From NCBI GenBank assembly GCA_937874515.1, contig CALNBV010000214.1, positions 1-18,195 of the forward strand: a DNA stretch of 18,195 nt. The letters run 5' to 3'. Every line of letters starts with the position of its first letter. Position 1 is the first letter of the stretch. The notes under the pieces were generated by a model that searched no databases, was not told where the DNA came from, and saw nothing but the letters and a program-made list of their open reading frames with translations. Below, piece after piece: positions 1 to 5,260 of this stretch. The stretch is from an uncultured Paenibacillaceae bacterium. GTDB taxonomy: Bacteria > Bacillota > Bacilli > Aneurinibacillales > Aneurinibacillaceae. The position numbers and the translations under genes are program-made.

Positions 1-23
1 CTTTAAAGAAAGTATAACTTTTT

Positions 24-43
24 GGACCGTAAGGTCCCTTTTT
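24..43 (+). terminator. Small terminator-like hairpin
   Basis: GGACC (24-28) pairs with GGTCC (33-37) across a GTAA tetraloop and is followed by C and five T. The stem is only 5 bp, so this is a weak intrinsic terminator at best. It directly precedes the transposase remnant and suggests the sequence upstream belongs to an unrelated transcript. Confidence 0.4.
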
Positions 44-60
44 AAGTTAGGATAGTAAAT

Positions 61-474
61 ATGGAGTTTATCGCAAGAATAATTAGGCATATTCCAGATG
101 ATCAGTTTAAAATAATTCGTCATTATGGTGTATATTCAAGAAGAATAAAGTCGCAATGTAAAAAGATTGTAAGTGAATGGCAAGAGAAGGTAAAAAAGTG
201 GATTGTAAAAGTCAAAAAATTTCTTCGAAGAAGGACTTGGAGTGAAAGAGTAAAGGAGACAACAGGGAAAGATCCAATGACATGTTCGCATTGTCAATGT
301 TTTTACGATTATAAGGGAGAAGTCTGCCTAGAAGATGGAAAATTACATATAAAATATGCAGTAGATGAAATGGGAAGGAGATTTTTGGAGGATGAGATAA
401 ATGAAAAATACAAAGAAAAGAAGAAGCTTTTTTATTTTATAGAATTACCGCAACTTCCTTTAATGTCTTCATAA
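61..474 (+). pseudogene. C-terminal remnant of an IS91-like (Y2) transposase
   Basis: The 137-aa frame resembles the C-terminal part of IS91/IS801-type transposases. It opens with FIARIIRHIPDDQFKIIRHYG, close to the 'FIxRLIxHIPDxxFKxIRxYG' block that follows the catalytic domain in that family. It then has a basic stretch and a CSHC zinc-finger-like motif (about residues 76-79) with a further Cys near 89. Family members are usually 350-500 aa with catalytic Tyr/HUH motifs in the N-terminal part; none of that is present here. An in-frame TAA lies at 43-45, and no other frame in bases 1-60 continues the homology, so the 5' end is lost. There is no good ribosome site before the ATG at 61. I infer a decayed mobile element. 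Whether a short protein is still made is unknown. Confidence 0.7.
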
Positions 475-477
475 CTA

Positions 478-525
478 AATACTGTTAATATTATATTGAT
501 GTTGATTAATATAAAAATCAGTATT
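478..525. repeat. AT-rich imperfect inverted repeat
   Basis: AATACTG (478-484) matches CAGTATT (519-525), and inside it TTATATT (491-497) matches AATATAA (508-514). The structure lies just after the transposase remnant. It could be a degenerate end of the element or a chance AT-rich dyad. There is no GC-rich stem, so it is a poor terminator. Confidence 0.3.
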
Positions 526-530
526 AAATA
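502..530 (+). promoter_or_regulatory. Possible sigma-A promoter for the polyferredoxin gene
   Basis: TTGATT (502-507) and TAAATA (525-530) are separated by 17 bp and lie 13 bp before the GAGGAGGT ribosome site at 543-550. The region is very AT-rich, so such matches are easy to find by chance. Confidence 0.3.
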
Positions 531-557
531 TTGCATGGGAATGAGGAGGTTGCTACT

Positions 558-1355
558 TTGTTTAAACTTTCAAAGGCTCAATTTTTTCGAAATATGATTC
601 AGATCATTGTTTTAGTCTGGCTATTGGTAGCACCGTATATCAATCTCTTTCGCCTTGATATTACCTTTCGTATGTTTTACCTCTTTGGGAAGGGATATTC
701 TTTTTCTGAAGCAATGCTCTTCTTTTATGCGTTTATGGGGATGGCCGCTTTGCTCTTTATCTTAGCAGTTTTTTTGGGGCGAATTCTTTGTGGATGGGTG
801 TGTCCCTATAATACGACACAAGAGTTTTTCAGTCGGGTATTTCTCATGAAACCACAGAAACCATGGAAGGTAGTATTTTATTATTTTCTTGTATTCGTTG
901 TTTCTTTAGTGGCAGCGACTTCTTTGGAAGCTTATTTTATTCATCCTAAATATCTTTTGTATCTTTTAAAAGCAGGCCAATTTCGTATGGAAACGATTCT
1001 TCTTTTTTCCCTCTTTGTAGGCTTCCTTCTCCTATTTTTACGTATGCGGCACCAGTTTTGCAAAGGATATTGTCCCTATGCAGCATTCCAAATGGTTTTG
1101 AGTAGGAAACCTGTTCGCGTGGTTTTTGATGTTGACCACCAGGACGATTGTTTAGATTGTGAGATGTGCCAGAACGTTTGCCACATGGGAATTGATCCTC
1201 GAGATATGGATATAGAATATTGCGTCGCATGTGGAAAATGTATTGATGGTTGCAAGAGTATTGTATCCAGTAATCATTTAAGTCATTTGTTATCCTATAA
1301 AAAAATAACCCATGATGAGTACGAACGTAGGAAAAAAGAGTATTTTAAAAATTAA
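558..1355 (+). CDS. Membrane-bound polyferredoxin (4Fe-4S, NapH/CcoG-like)
   Basis: A 265-aa integral membrane iron-sulfur protein. The TTG at 558 is preferred over the TTG at 531 because GAGGAGGT (543-550) sits 7 bases before it. From that start there are two membrane-associated CxxxCP motifs, CGWVCP (C78, C82) and CKGYCP (C168, C172), typical of the NapH/NosR/CcoG/YccM polyferredoxin family. A C-terminal soluble part carries two CxxCxxCxxxC clusters (C198, C201, C204, C208 and C222, C225, C228, C232), each expected to bind a [4Fe-4S] centre. About five hydrophobic helices surround the first motifs. Family members pass electrons between the quinone pool and a partner oxidoreductase; no such partner is adjacent, so the pathway is unknown. 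The gene stands alone and converges on the cid/lrg operon. Confidence 0.85.
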   Translation: MFKLSKAQFFRNMIQIIVLVWLLVAPYINLFRLDITFRMFYLFGKGYSFSEAMLFFYAFMGMAALLFILAVFLGRILCGWVCPYNTTQEFFSRVFLMKPQKPWKVVFYYFLVFVVSLVAATSLEAYFIHPKYLLYLLKAGQFRMETILLFSLFVGFLLLFLRMRHQFCKGYCPYAAFQMVLSRKPVRVVFDVDHQDDCLDCEMCQNVCHMGIDPRDMDIEYCVACGKCIDGCKSIVSSNHLSHLLSYKKITHDEYERRKKEYFKN

Positions 1356-1431
1356 AGAAAAAAAGACCACAATGCGCGGACATTGTGGCAAGGTGGAGTG
1401 AGAGAGATTGAATTCATCCCGGAGGAGGATG
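1356..1431 (-). ncRNA. Candidate TnrA-activated small RNA (or cid/lrg 3'UTR sRNA)
   Basis: A minus-strand transcript is predicted from about 1430 to the T-run near 1356, roughly 75 nt. Its 5' end can fold as CATCC (1431-1427) with GGATG (1419-1415), leaving the loop TCCTCCG (1426-1420), an anti-Shine-Dalgarno sequence. A pyrimidine-rich single-stranded linker (1413-1391) follows, then an 8-bp GC-containing terminator stem and a seven-T run. Upstream are a -10-like TATTAT (1437-1442) and a perfect TnrA/GlnR box (1472-1488) with centre-to-centre spacing of about 40 bp. Gram-positive regulatory RNAs such as FsrA and RoxS use C-rich loops against ribosome sites, so the architecture is recognisable. 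The RNA could instead be the 3'UTR of the cidA-lrgB mRNA, which enters the same terminator. Expression and targets are inference. Confidence 0.45.
1358..1388 (-). terminator. Intrinsic terminator, minus strand
   Basis: CCACAATG (1367-1374) and CATTGTGG (1381-1388) form an 8-bp perfect stem with a 6-base loop. On the minus strand it is followed by TC and seven T. The plus side lacks a T-run, so it mainly ends leftward transcripts (candidate sRNA and cidA-lrgB). Confidence 0.75.
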
Positions 1432-1436
1432 GTTTA

Positions 1437-1488
1437 ATAATAACAGCAAGTTAACGATTCGTAATAGGATTTGTAAAGTTATCTAACA
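1437..1488 (-). promoter_or_regulatory. Perfect TnrA/GlnR box plus -10, directed at the candidate sRNA
   Basis: TGTAAAGTTATCTAACA (1472-1488) fits TGTNA-N7-TNACA at every fixed position. Read on the minus strand it shares its first ten bases (TGTTAGATAA) with the box next to tnrA. TATTAT (minus, 1437-1442) is a plausible -10. The predicted start near 1430 places the box centre at about -50, the position of activating TnrA sites in Bacillus subtilis. The -35 position (minus ATTACG) is poor, as in activator-dependent promoters. The site is 9 bp beyond the lrgB stop codon, so it cannot drive lrgB. Confidence 0.5.
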
Positions 1489-1496
1489 AGTTTTCT

Positions 1497-2168
1497 TTAT
1501 AAGTATGATAGATAAAATAGAAATGGGGAAAAGACCGACATGATAAGGGCAGACATGCTCATTGCTGCACTTCCCATGGCGCCTTCAAACTCTCCTAATT
1601 CCAAGGCTCTACCAGCACCCAGGGCCTGGGCACTGGTACCGAGGGCTAGACCTTTTGCTGTTTTGCTTTTAATCCCAATTCGATTCATTAAAGTAGGGGC
1701 AGCCAGGAGCGAAAACAACCCAGAGATCACAACAAAAAGTACAGTTAATGAGGGTACACCGCCTAATGTATTGGAAATGGAAAGGGCAATGGGAATCGTT
1801 ACTGATTTTGGAATTAAGGAATAGAGCAATGCTTTATCCAGGTGAAAAATACGAGAGATAATAAACACAGTGAGTATACCAGCTACAGTTCCTGAAATGA
1901 CACCTATGAAAATTAGAGGCAATTGTTTCTTTAGGGTTTTGCCTTGCTTATAAAGAGGAATTGCTAGAGAGACAGTTGCTGTGCCTAATAAAAAGTTTAA
2001 AATCGAGGAGTTACTTACATAAGACTGGGTATCTATATGAAACATATAGAGCATTCCAATGACCAGTAGGGTTGTGGTATAGAGGGGATTGAACCAGGGC
2101 TTTTGATATTTTTTATACAAAGCATAACTAATGACATATCCAGTTATCGTTAATAAACATTCAATCAT
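1497..2168 (-). CDS. LrgB/CidB-family membrane protein
   Basis: A 223-aa protein with about seven hydrophobic segments and the hallmark LrgB-family blocks: IPKSVTIPIALSIS (about residues 118-131) and a C-terminal KGLALGTSAQALGAGRALELGE..GAMGSAAM stretch. LrgB/CidB proteins pair with a small LrgA/CidA partner. They are described as antiholin/holin-like regulators of murein hydrolase export and, in B. subtilis PftAB, as pyruvate transport components. The ATG overlaps the end of the upstream cidA-type gene by 8 bp, indicating translational coupling. A perfect TnrA-type box and a small-RNA-like unit begin 9 bp beyond its stop. Sequence alone does not tell CidB, LrgB, YwbG or PftB apart, so no symbol is given. 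Confidence 0.9.
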   Translation of the reverse strand: MIECLLTITGYVISYALYKKYQKPWFNPLYTTTLLVIGMLYMFHIDTQSYVSNSSILNFLLGTATVSLAIPLYKQGKTLKKQLPLIFIGVISGTVAGILTVFIISRIFHLDKALLYSLIPKSVTIPIALSISNTLGGVPSLTVLFVVISGLFSLLAAPTLMNRIGIKSKTAKGLALGTSAQALGAGRALELGEFEGAMGSAAMSMSALIMSVFSPFLFYLSYL

Positions 2169-2541
2169 GGGAATTCCACCTTTTTGTTTTTTTAGGGAAA
2201 TCCAATCGATCCACAGCCAATGCAGTTACTAAAATCATGGTCAAACTACTAAAGACAATAATGACCGATAGTTTTAATCCCTGGGTTTTAAAAACACCTA
2301 TATAATGAATGATGCTAATAATTGGTGGAATAAAAAAAAGAACAATGTGTTTGATATGAAGTTGTGCGATTTGTTCAAACCAGGAAAGTCTAAAAAACCC
2401 GAATAATAGAAGAAGGAACAGTAAGATCATCCCTACAATGCTTCCAGGTAAAGGGATGTGAAAAAAATAAACAACCCACTGTCCCAGGAGATAGACACCT
2501 GCGATGAAAAGGAATTGAAATAGTAAGCGAAGTAGGACCAT
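2161..2541 (-). CDS. CidA/LrgA-family holin-like protein
   Basis: A 126-aa membrane protein with four predicted helices. It contains the family signature around residues 28-45 (HIPLPGSIVGMILLFLLL) and the later FFIPPIISIIHYIG segment (about 70-83). The ATG has an AAAGGGGTG ribosome site 7-8 bases upstream. It is the first gene of a two-gene operon with the LrgB homologue, overlapping it by 8 bp. CidA/LrgA proteins form oligomers in the membrane and modulate autolysis or act with the B subunit in pyruvate uptake. No LytTR or CidR regulator gene is adjacent. Instead the upstream region carries a near-consensus TnrA box at the activation distance, which would be an unusual control for this operon (inference). 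Confidence 0.88.
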   Translation of the reverse strand: MVLLRLLFQFLFIAGVYLLGQWVVYFFHIPLPGSIVGMILLFLLLLFGFFRLSWFEQIAQLHIKHIVLFFIPPIISIIHYIGVFKTQGLKLSVIIVFSSLTMILVTALAVDRLDFPKKTKRWNSHD

Positions 2542-2586
2542 TTTTGCTCACCCCTTTATCAGAAAATCATGTACCTTTAAATTCAT

Positions 2587-2636
2587 CTTATATGTATTTG
2601 TTGTTTTTTTCTTATAGCTCGTTAAGTAATTTAACA
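2587..2636 (-). promoter_or_regulatory. cidA promoter region with one-mismatch TnrA box
   Basis: CGTTAAGTAATTTAACA (2620-2636) fits TGTNA-N7-TNACA except for its first base. TATAAG (minus, 2587-2592) is a good -10. The predicted start near 2580 places the box centre at about -48. The -35 position is poor. Single-mismatch boxes are expected by chance every few kilobases in DNA this AT-rich, so the spacing carries most of the weight. Confidence 0.35.
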
Positions 2637-2661
2637 ATCAAAGTAAAAACCAAGAAATAGG

Positions 2662-2713
2662 TGTTAGATTTAATGACGGATTTACTGTAGGGAGGTTTTA
2701 AACGGTTTAGAAT
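2662..2713 (+). promoter_or_regulatory. One-mismatch TnrA box and -10 ahead of the 44-aa gene
   Basis: TGTTAGATTTAATGACG (2662-2678) differs from the consensus only at the last base and shares TGTTAGAT with the box beside tnrA. TAGAAT (2708-2713) is a plausible -10. A start near 2720 puts the box centre at about -50. The -35 hexamer (CTGTAG, 2685-2690) is weak. The centres of this box and the cidA-facing box are 42 bp apart, four helical turns. Confidence 0.35.
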
Positions 2714-2757
2714 GAAGGGCAATAGGTAAGAATACAAGTGATGGAGGATTGATAGTA

Positions 2758-2892
2758 ATGAAAGATTGTTGTCCCTTGTGTTCTAATTTAGTGGAAGGAA
2801 GCAGTGCCATTGCCCCTCAAGAAATATGTGATGATTGTGCTGATGTATTAGAATTTGGGTACCCCTCATTTCCAGCCTATTCATTGGAATAA
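2758..2892 (+). CDS. 44-aa CxxC-type small protein
   Basis: A short frame with a strong ribosome site (GGAGG, 2743-2747, 10 bases before the ATG). The product has two Cys pairs, CCPLC (residues 4-8) and CDDC (24-27), spaced like a treble-clef or rubredoxin-like zinc knuckle, and an acidic, aromatic C-terminus (FGYPSFPAYSLE). The stop is followed within 7 bp by a 21-bp terminator stem, and a promoter-like element lies upstream, so it looks like a complete monocistronic gene. I do not recognise the family. Zinc binding is inferred from the Cys pattern. The one-mismatch TnrA box upstream hints at nitrogen control. Confidence 0.7.
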   Translation: MKDCCPLCSNLVEGSSAIAPQEICDDCADVLEFGYPSFPAYSLE

Positions 2893-2898
2893 AAGATA

Positions 2899-2947
2899 AA
2901 AATAAAGAAACCACGCTCAACCAATATGAGCGTGGTTTCTTTATTTT
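2899..2947. terminator. Bidirectional terminator, 21-bp perfect stem
   Basis: Arms 2899-2919 and 2927-2947 are perfectly complementary around a 7-base loop (ACCAATA). The GC-rich core is CCACGCTCA/TGAGCGTGG, with T-rich tails on both strands. It serves the 44-aa gene on the plus strand and tnrA on the minus strand; the right arm contains the tnrA stop codon and its last base pairs. Confidence 0.9.
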
Positions 2948-3249
2948 CTTATATTGAAGGCTGCATTGATTTGGCCGCGAATCATTTGATCTCTGGTTTT
3001 TCGATCCGTACGTTTCTTTTCTTCTTTCTCCATTTTTCTAATTTCAAAAGTTTGCATACCGTCTTCCATTTTATTTGCAATATCAATTAATCGCTCAACA
3101 TCAAGGAAAGAAAATTTACGGGTACCACCTTTAGTACGATCAGGTAAAATTAGTTTTCTTTCTTCATAATAACGAATTTGCCTTTCAGAAAGACCGGTTA
3201 ACTCACTGACGATCCCAATGGTAATTACTTTTTTGTCTTTATATGACAC
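2941..3249 (-). CDS. tnrA: Nitrogen regulator TnrA (MerR family)
   Basis: A 102-aa MerR-type DNA-binding protein very close to B. subtilis TnrA as I recall it. The N-terminal SYKDKKVITIGIVSELTG, the winged-helix RQIRYYEERKLI (about residues 23-34) and RKFSFLDVERLIDIANKMEDG (44-64) match. The C-terminal GQINAAFN resembles the TnrA tail that binds feedback-inhibited glutamine synthetase, which separates it from the longer GlnR. TnrA activates and represses nitrogen genes under nitrogen limitation. The GTG start has AAGGAGG (minus, 3259-3265) 9 bases upstream. A perfect TnrA box lies upstream, consistent with the known autoregulation. No glnA is adjacent, as is usual for tnrA. Confidence 0.93.
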   Translation of the reverse strand: MSYKDKKVITIGIVSELTGLSERQIRYYEERKLILPDRTKGGTRKFSFLDVERLIDIANKMEDGMQTFEIRKMEKEEKKRTDRKTRDQMIRGQINAAFNIRK

Positions 3250-3291
3250 TGTTGAAGCCCTCCTTGAGTCGAGAGAAGGATTGTTAACTTT

Positions 3292-3344
3292 AATATAACA
3301 TATGTTTTGCTACTACTCTTATGTAAATGTTAGATAATCTGACA
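3292..3344 (-). promoter_or_regulatory. tnrA promoter with a perfect TnrA box
   Basis: TGTTAGATAATCTGACA (3328-3344) matches TGTNA-N7-TNACA perfectly and sits in a wider dyad, AATGT-AGAT/ATCT-ACATT (3326-3346). TATATT (minus, 3292-3297) is the -10; the predicted start near 3285 puts the box centre at about -51. No good -35 exists, as expected for a promoter activated by TnrA. The same box lies upstream of the divergent DUF4395 gene. Confidence 0.75.
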
Positions 3345-3355
3345 TTAAAATATTC

Positions 3356-3384
3356 TTGGCAAAGGGGAGGAAAGGAGTTATAAT
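3356..3384 (+). promoter_or_regulatory. Sigma-A promoter of the DUF4395 gene
   Basis: TTGGCA (3356-3361) and TATAAT (3379-3384) are separated by exactly 17 bp. The start is predicted near 3391. The perfect TnrA box ends 11 bp before the -35, with its centre near -55, so TnrA could act here as well, though slightly further away than at known activated promoters. Confidence 0.7.
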
Positions 3385-3432
3385 TAAAGCATAGTAAACA
3401 CATTGGAATTTAAGGTAAGGGGGATGTGAAAA

Positions 3433-3861
3433 ATGAAGGAGATTCCAATTTCTAAAGTTAGAATGAATCAATGGGGCATCGTTCTCTTTGTCCTTCTTTC
3501 GATTTTCCTTCAATCACCCTGGTTCATTGTTGGATTATTGGTGATACAGGGAATTGGATTTGTAGGGGGAATCAAATGGAATCTATTTATTCGCTTAACA
3601 GAACCTCTACAACGTAAAAAAGAAGGTAAAGAAAAAACTGAGTCCGCTGAGTTGCAGCGATTTAATAATGGGATTGCGTTATTCTTACTTACGGTATCCG
3701 TTCTCTTTTTCGGCATTGGTTGGGAATTAGCAGGTTATATTACGGCTCTTATGGTCAGTGTTGCAGCATTTGTGGCGATTTGTGGATTTTGCATCGGATG
3801 TGTTATTTATTTTCAATTTAAGCAGTGGAAGGCATTGCGAGGTATATCACTTAAGAAATAA
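3433..3861 (+). CDS. DUF4395 family membrane protein
   Basis: A 142-aa protein with four hydrophobic segments (about 13-31, 33-50, 78-98 and 100-128). The features I associate with DUF4395 are an N-terminal IPxSxVRxNQxGIV-like start, a central ESAELQRFNNGIA segment (70-82) and the C-terminal CGFCIGCVIYF motif (about 117-127) with three closely spaced Cys. Members are small inner-membrane proteins of unknown function, sometimes encoded near thiol or sulfur-handling genes; no such neighbour occurs here. The ATG follows an AAGGGGG ribosome site. The gene diverges from tnrA and shares its control region. It ends 21 bp from the convergent DUF502 gene. Confidence 0.85.
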   Translation: MKEIPISKVRMNQWGIVLFVLLSIFLQSPWFIVGLLVIQGIGFVGGIKWNLFIRLTEPLQRKKEGKEKTESAELQRFNNGIALFLLTVSVLFFGIGWELAGYITALMVSVAAFVAICGFCIGCVIYFQFKQWKALRGISLKK

Positions 3862-3885
3862 GGGACAGTGATGTACTGTCCCTTA
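3859..3885. terminator. Hairpin containing both convergent stop codons
   Basis: TAAGGGACAGT (3859-3869) pairs perfectly with ACTGTCCCTTA (3875-3885) around a 5-base loop. The first arm starts with the plus-strand TAA and the second arm ends with the TAA of the minus-strand gene. T-runs are weak on both sides, so it may end transcription poorly or work as an mRNA 3' cap. Confidence 0.55.
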
Positions 3886-4470
3886 ACTTACTTCTTTTGA
3901 ATTTCCAGCACCAACACCTGCTGTTAAACAGAACCGCATGGCTTCATCTACCGTGACGTCAAGAAGTTCAACCTTTTCCCGGGGATAGAGTTTTAATTCC
4001 CCGCTTACTTGAAGTCCATGGGGAATGTAAACGGCGATATAAGAAGAATCCAAGCCGAAGGAAGTTACATTTTCAGATGTGAGAAACCCAACCCTTTTCG
4101 CTCCATCTTCTTCTGTGATCAATACCGCCTGGGAAAAAGCCTTCTTTTCCCCAATGAATGATTGGATGGTTTCTTTTGTCATGCTATAGATGGTTTTTAA
4201 TCCTGGAAATCGATTAATTAATTTTTCTGTATAGAAAATAATTTTTTTGCTTAACCATAACTGGCTAATAAAACCGACCAGTGTAATTAACGCCAGGGTC
4301 AAGACCACACCTATACCTATCCCGTTTATGGGTAGTGGGGTAAATAAAGCGATTATTTTTTTTCCTAAACTATCAATAAAATTAAAGAGATAGGTTAACA
4401 AATAGATGGTTACAGAAATTGGGAGTAGGACTAACAAACCGTTTAAAAACCATTTAATTATTTTTCCCAC
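3883..4470 (-). CDS. DUF502 family membrane protein
   Basis: A 195-aa protein with two N-terminal membrane segments (about 6-31 and 49-72), then a cytosolic or exposed domain. The DUF502 hallmarks are visible: GLLVLLPISVTIYLL near the start, NRFPGLKTIYSMTKETIQSF (about 86-105), the VGFLTSE block (127-133), AVYIPHGLQVSGELKLYPREKV (146-167) and DVTVDEAMRFCLTAGV at the end. DUF502 proteins are widespread in bacteria without a firmly established role; some plant relatives are Golgi or ER membrane proteins. The start is GTG, preceded by GGGAGG. It appears monocistronic: the next gene upstream has its own terminator. Confidence 0.87.
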   Translation of the reverse strand: MGKIIKWFLNGLLVLLPISVTIYLLTYLFNFIDSLGKKIIALFTPLPINGIGIGVVLTLALITLVGFISQLWLSKKIIFYTEKLINRFPGLKTIYSMTKETIQSFIGEKKAFSQAVLITEEDGAKRVGFLTSENVTSFGLDSSYIAVYIPHGLQVSGELKLYPREKVELLDVTVDEAMRFCLTAGVGAGNSKEVS

Positions 4471-4540
4471 ATTTATCCTCCCTAATAATAGCTAGTCTTT
4501 TGGACAGCATATCATGAATTGGAAGTATCGTCCAACCCAG

Positions 4541-4581
4541 TGGAAAATAAAAAGGAGGAGCCAACCATTGGCCCCTCCTTT
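4541..4581 (-). terminator. Terminator of the 114-aa/49-aa operon
   Basis: Arms 4551-4564 and 4568-4581 pair over 14 positions with one mismatch (A4559). The minus strand continues with a T-rich tail (TTTTTATTTT) covering the left arm's end. It lies 11 bp beyond the stop of the 49-aa gene. Confidence 0.8.
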
Positions 4582-4591
4582 AAAACTTTAA

Positions 4592-4741
4592 TTATTCATC
4601 ATGGTTTAAGGCATCTTGATGGCGTCGGTCATTGCGATCCTGTTGCACCATTTTATTGGTGGAAGGATCTGATTTATCAAATTCACGAATGGTATTGTCT
4701 AAGTTTTTGTCAATTTTCTTCATTTTATTTCGTTGAGCCAT
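4592..4741 (-). CDS. 49-aa highly charged small protein
   Basis: The frame starts at ATG 4741 with GGAGG 8 bases upstream and ends at 4592, just before a strong terminator. The product begins MAQRNKMKKIDKNLDNTIR and ends NDRRHQDALNHDE; it is almost entirely charged or polar, with no membrane segment or Cys, and probably helical or disordered. It lies 18 bp downstream of the 114-aa gene on the same strand, so the two form one transcript. I do not recognise it. The opposite strand has an 84-codon open frame over the same bases, but that lacks a ribosome site. Confidence 0.7.
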   Translation of the reverse strand: MAQRNKMKKIDKNLDNTIREFDKSDPSTNKMVQQDRNDRRHQDALNHDE

Positions 4742-4759
4742 TTTTTTATTCCTCCATTT

Positions 4760-5104
4760 TTATGCATGTGTAATGGTTTGCAGGGCTTGAGCACATTCAT
4801 GGATATGGCGAATATAATCATCCGCTAGTTCTTCCACCACTTCAGACTCTTCGTCGGCACAGCCCTGGCCTTTATGGGCGCTGACGAAGTAAACCTTTAC
4901 CTCTCTGTCGTCCACATATACACATTTAAATTGTAGCCCATATTCACTATGCCCAGCTGTGCGAATAAATATTTGTAATGCATGAGGGTCAAGGGAGTCA
5001 GCTTTTACATCAACTGAATCAGTGGAATTGAGTAGCTCTGGCAACGTACGGCCCCAGGCATTGACCAAATTTTGATCAATTCGGATCGGTTCTTGATGCT
5101 TCAT
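4760..5104 (-). CDS. Conserved hypothetical protein, 114 aa
   Basis: A soluble acidic protein without signal peptide or membrane helix. It has an alpha-beta pattern: a helix around residues 10-28, a strand-rich middle (SLDPHALQIFIRTAGHSEYGLQF, about 37-59, then VYVDDREVKVYFV) and a long C-terminal helix (about 84-112, VVEELADDYIRHIHECAQAL). I think similar proteins occur in other Bacillales but know no function. The ATG follows GGAGGTGT. It is the first gene of a two-gene unit with the 49-aa protein. Any enzymatic role is unsupported: no clear catalytic motif is seen. Confidence 0.75.
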   Translation of the reverse strand: MKHQEPIRIDQNLVNAWGRTLPELLNSTDSVDVKADSLDPHALQIFIRTAGHSEYGLQFKCVYVDDREVKVYFVSAHKGQGCADEESEVVEELADDYIRHIHECAQALQTITHA

Positions 5105-5207
5105 ACATACACCTCCAATTACTATTAAGGTGCGGGGAATGGACTGGTTTTATTCCCTCAAGATAAAAGTATATTTTTCCGTTTCTAGGACGGATGGTGC
5201 CTCCACT

Positions 5208-5244
5208 TATACCTTGGCTACATAAAATGGTATATCAAGGTATA
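5208..5244. promoter_or_regulatory. Inverted repeat in the aprX 5' region
   Basis: TATACCTTG (5208-5216) and CAAGGTATA (5236-5244) are perfect 9-bp inverted repeats 19 bp apart, and an extra GGTATA lies between them. The right arm ends only 4 bases before the AGGAGG ribosome site. It could be a protein operator or an mRNA hairpin that influences translation of aprX; the sequence does not say which. Confidence 0.45.
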
Positions 5245-5260
5245 AACAGGAGGAATTTAA

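Noticed and set aside
531..557. TTG at 531 as start of the polyferredoxin
   Set aside because: No ribosome site precedes it and the GAGGAGGT for TTG 558 lies inside this extension.
1352..1417. 22-codon minus-strand frame (starting ATG at 1417) inside the candidate sRNA
   Set aside because: The sequence before it is pyrimidine-rich (CCTCCTCCGGG) with no ribosome site, and the frame runs through the terminator stem.
4519..4773. 84-codon open frame on the plus strand
   Set aside because: It has no ribosome site, runs antisense through a terminator and the 49-aa gene, and its product looks random (rich in W, F, C, H).
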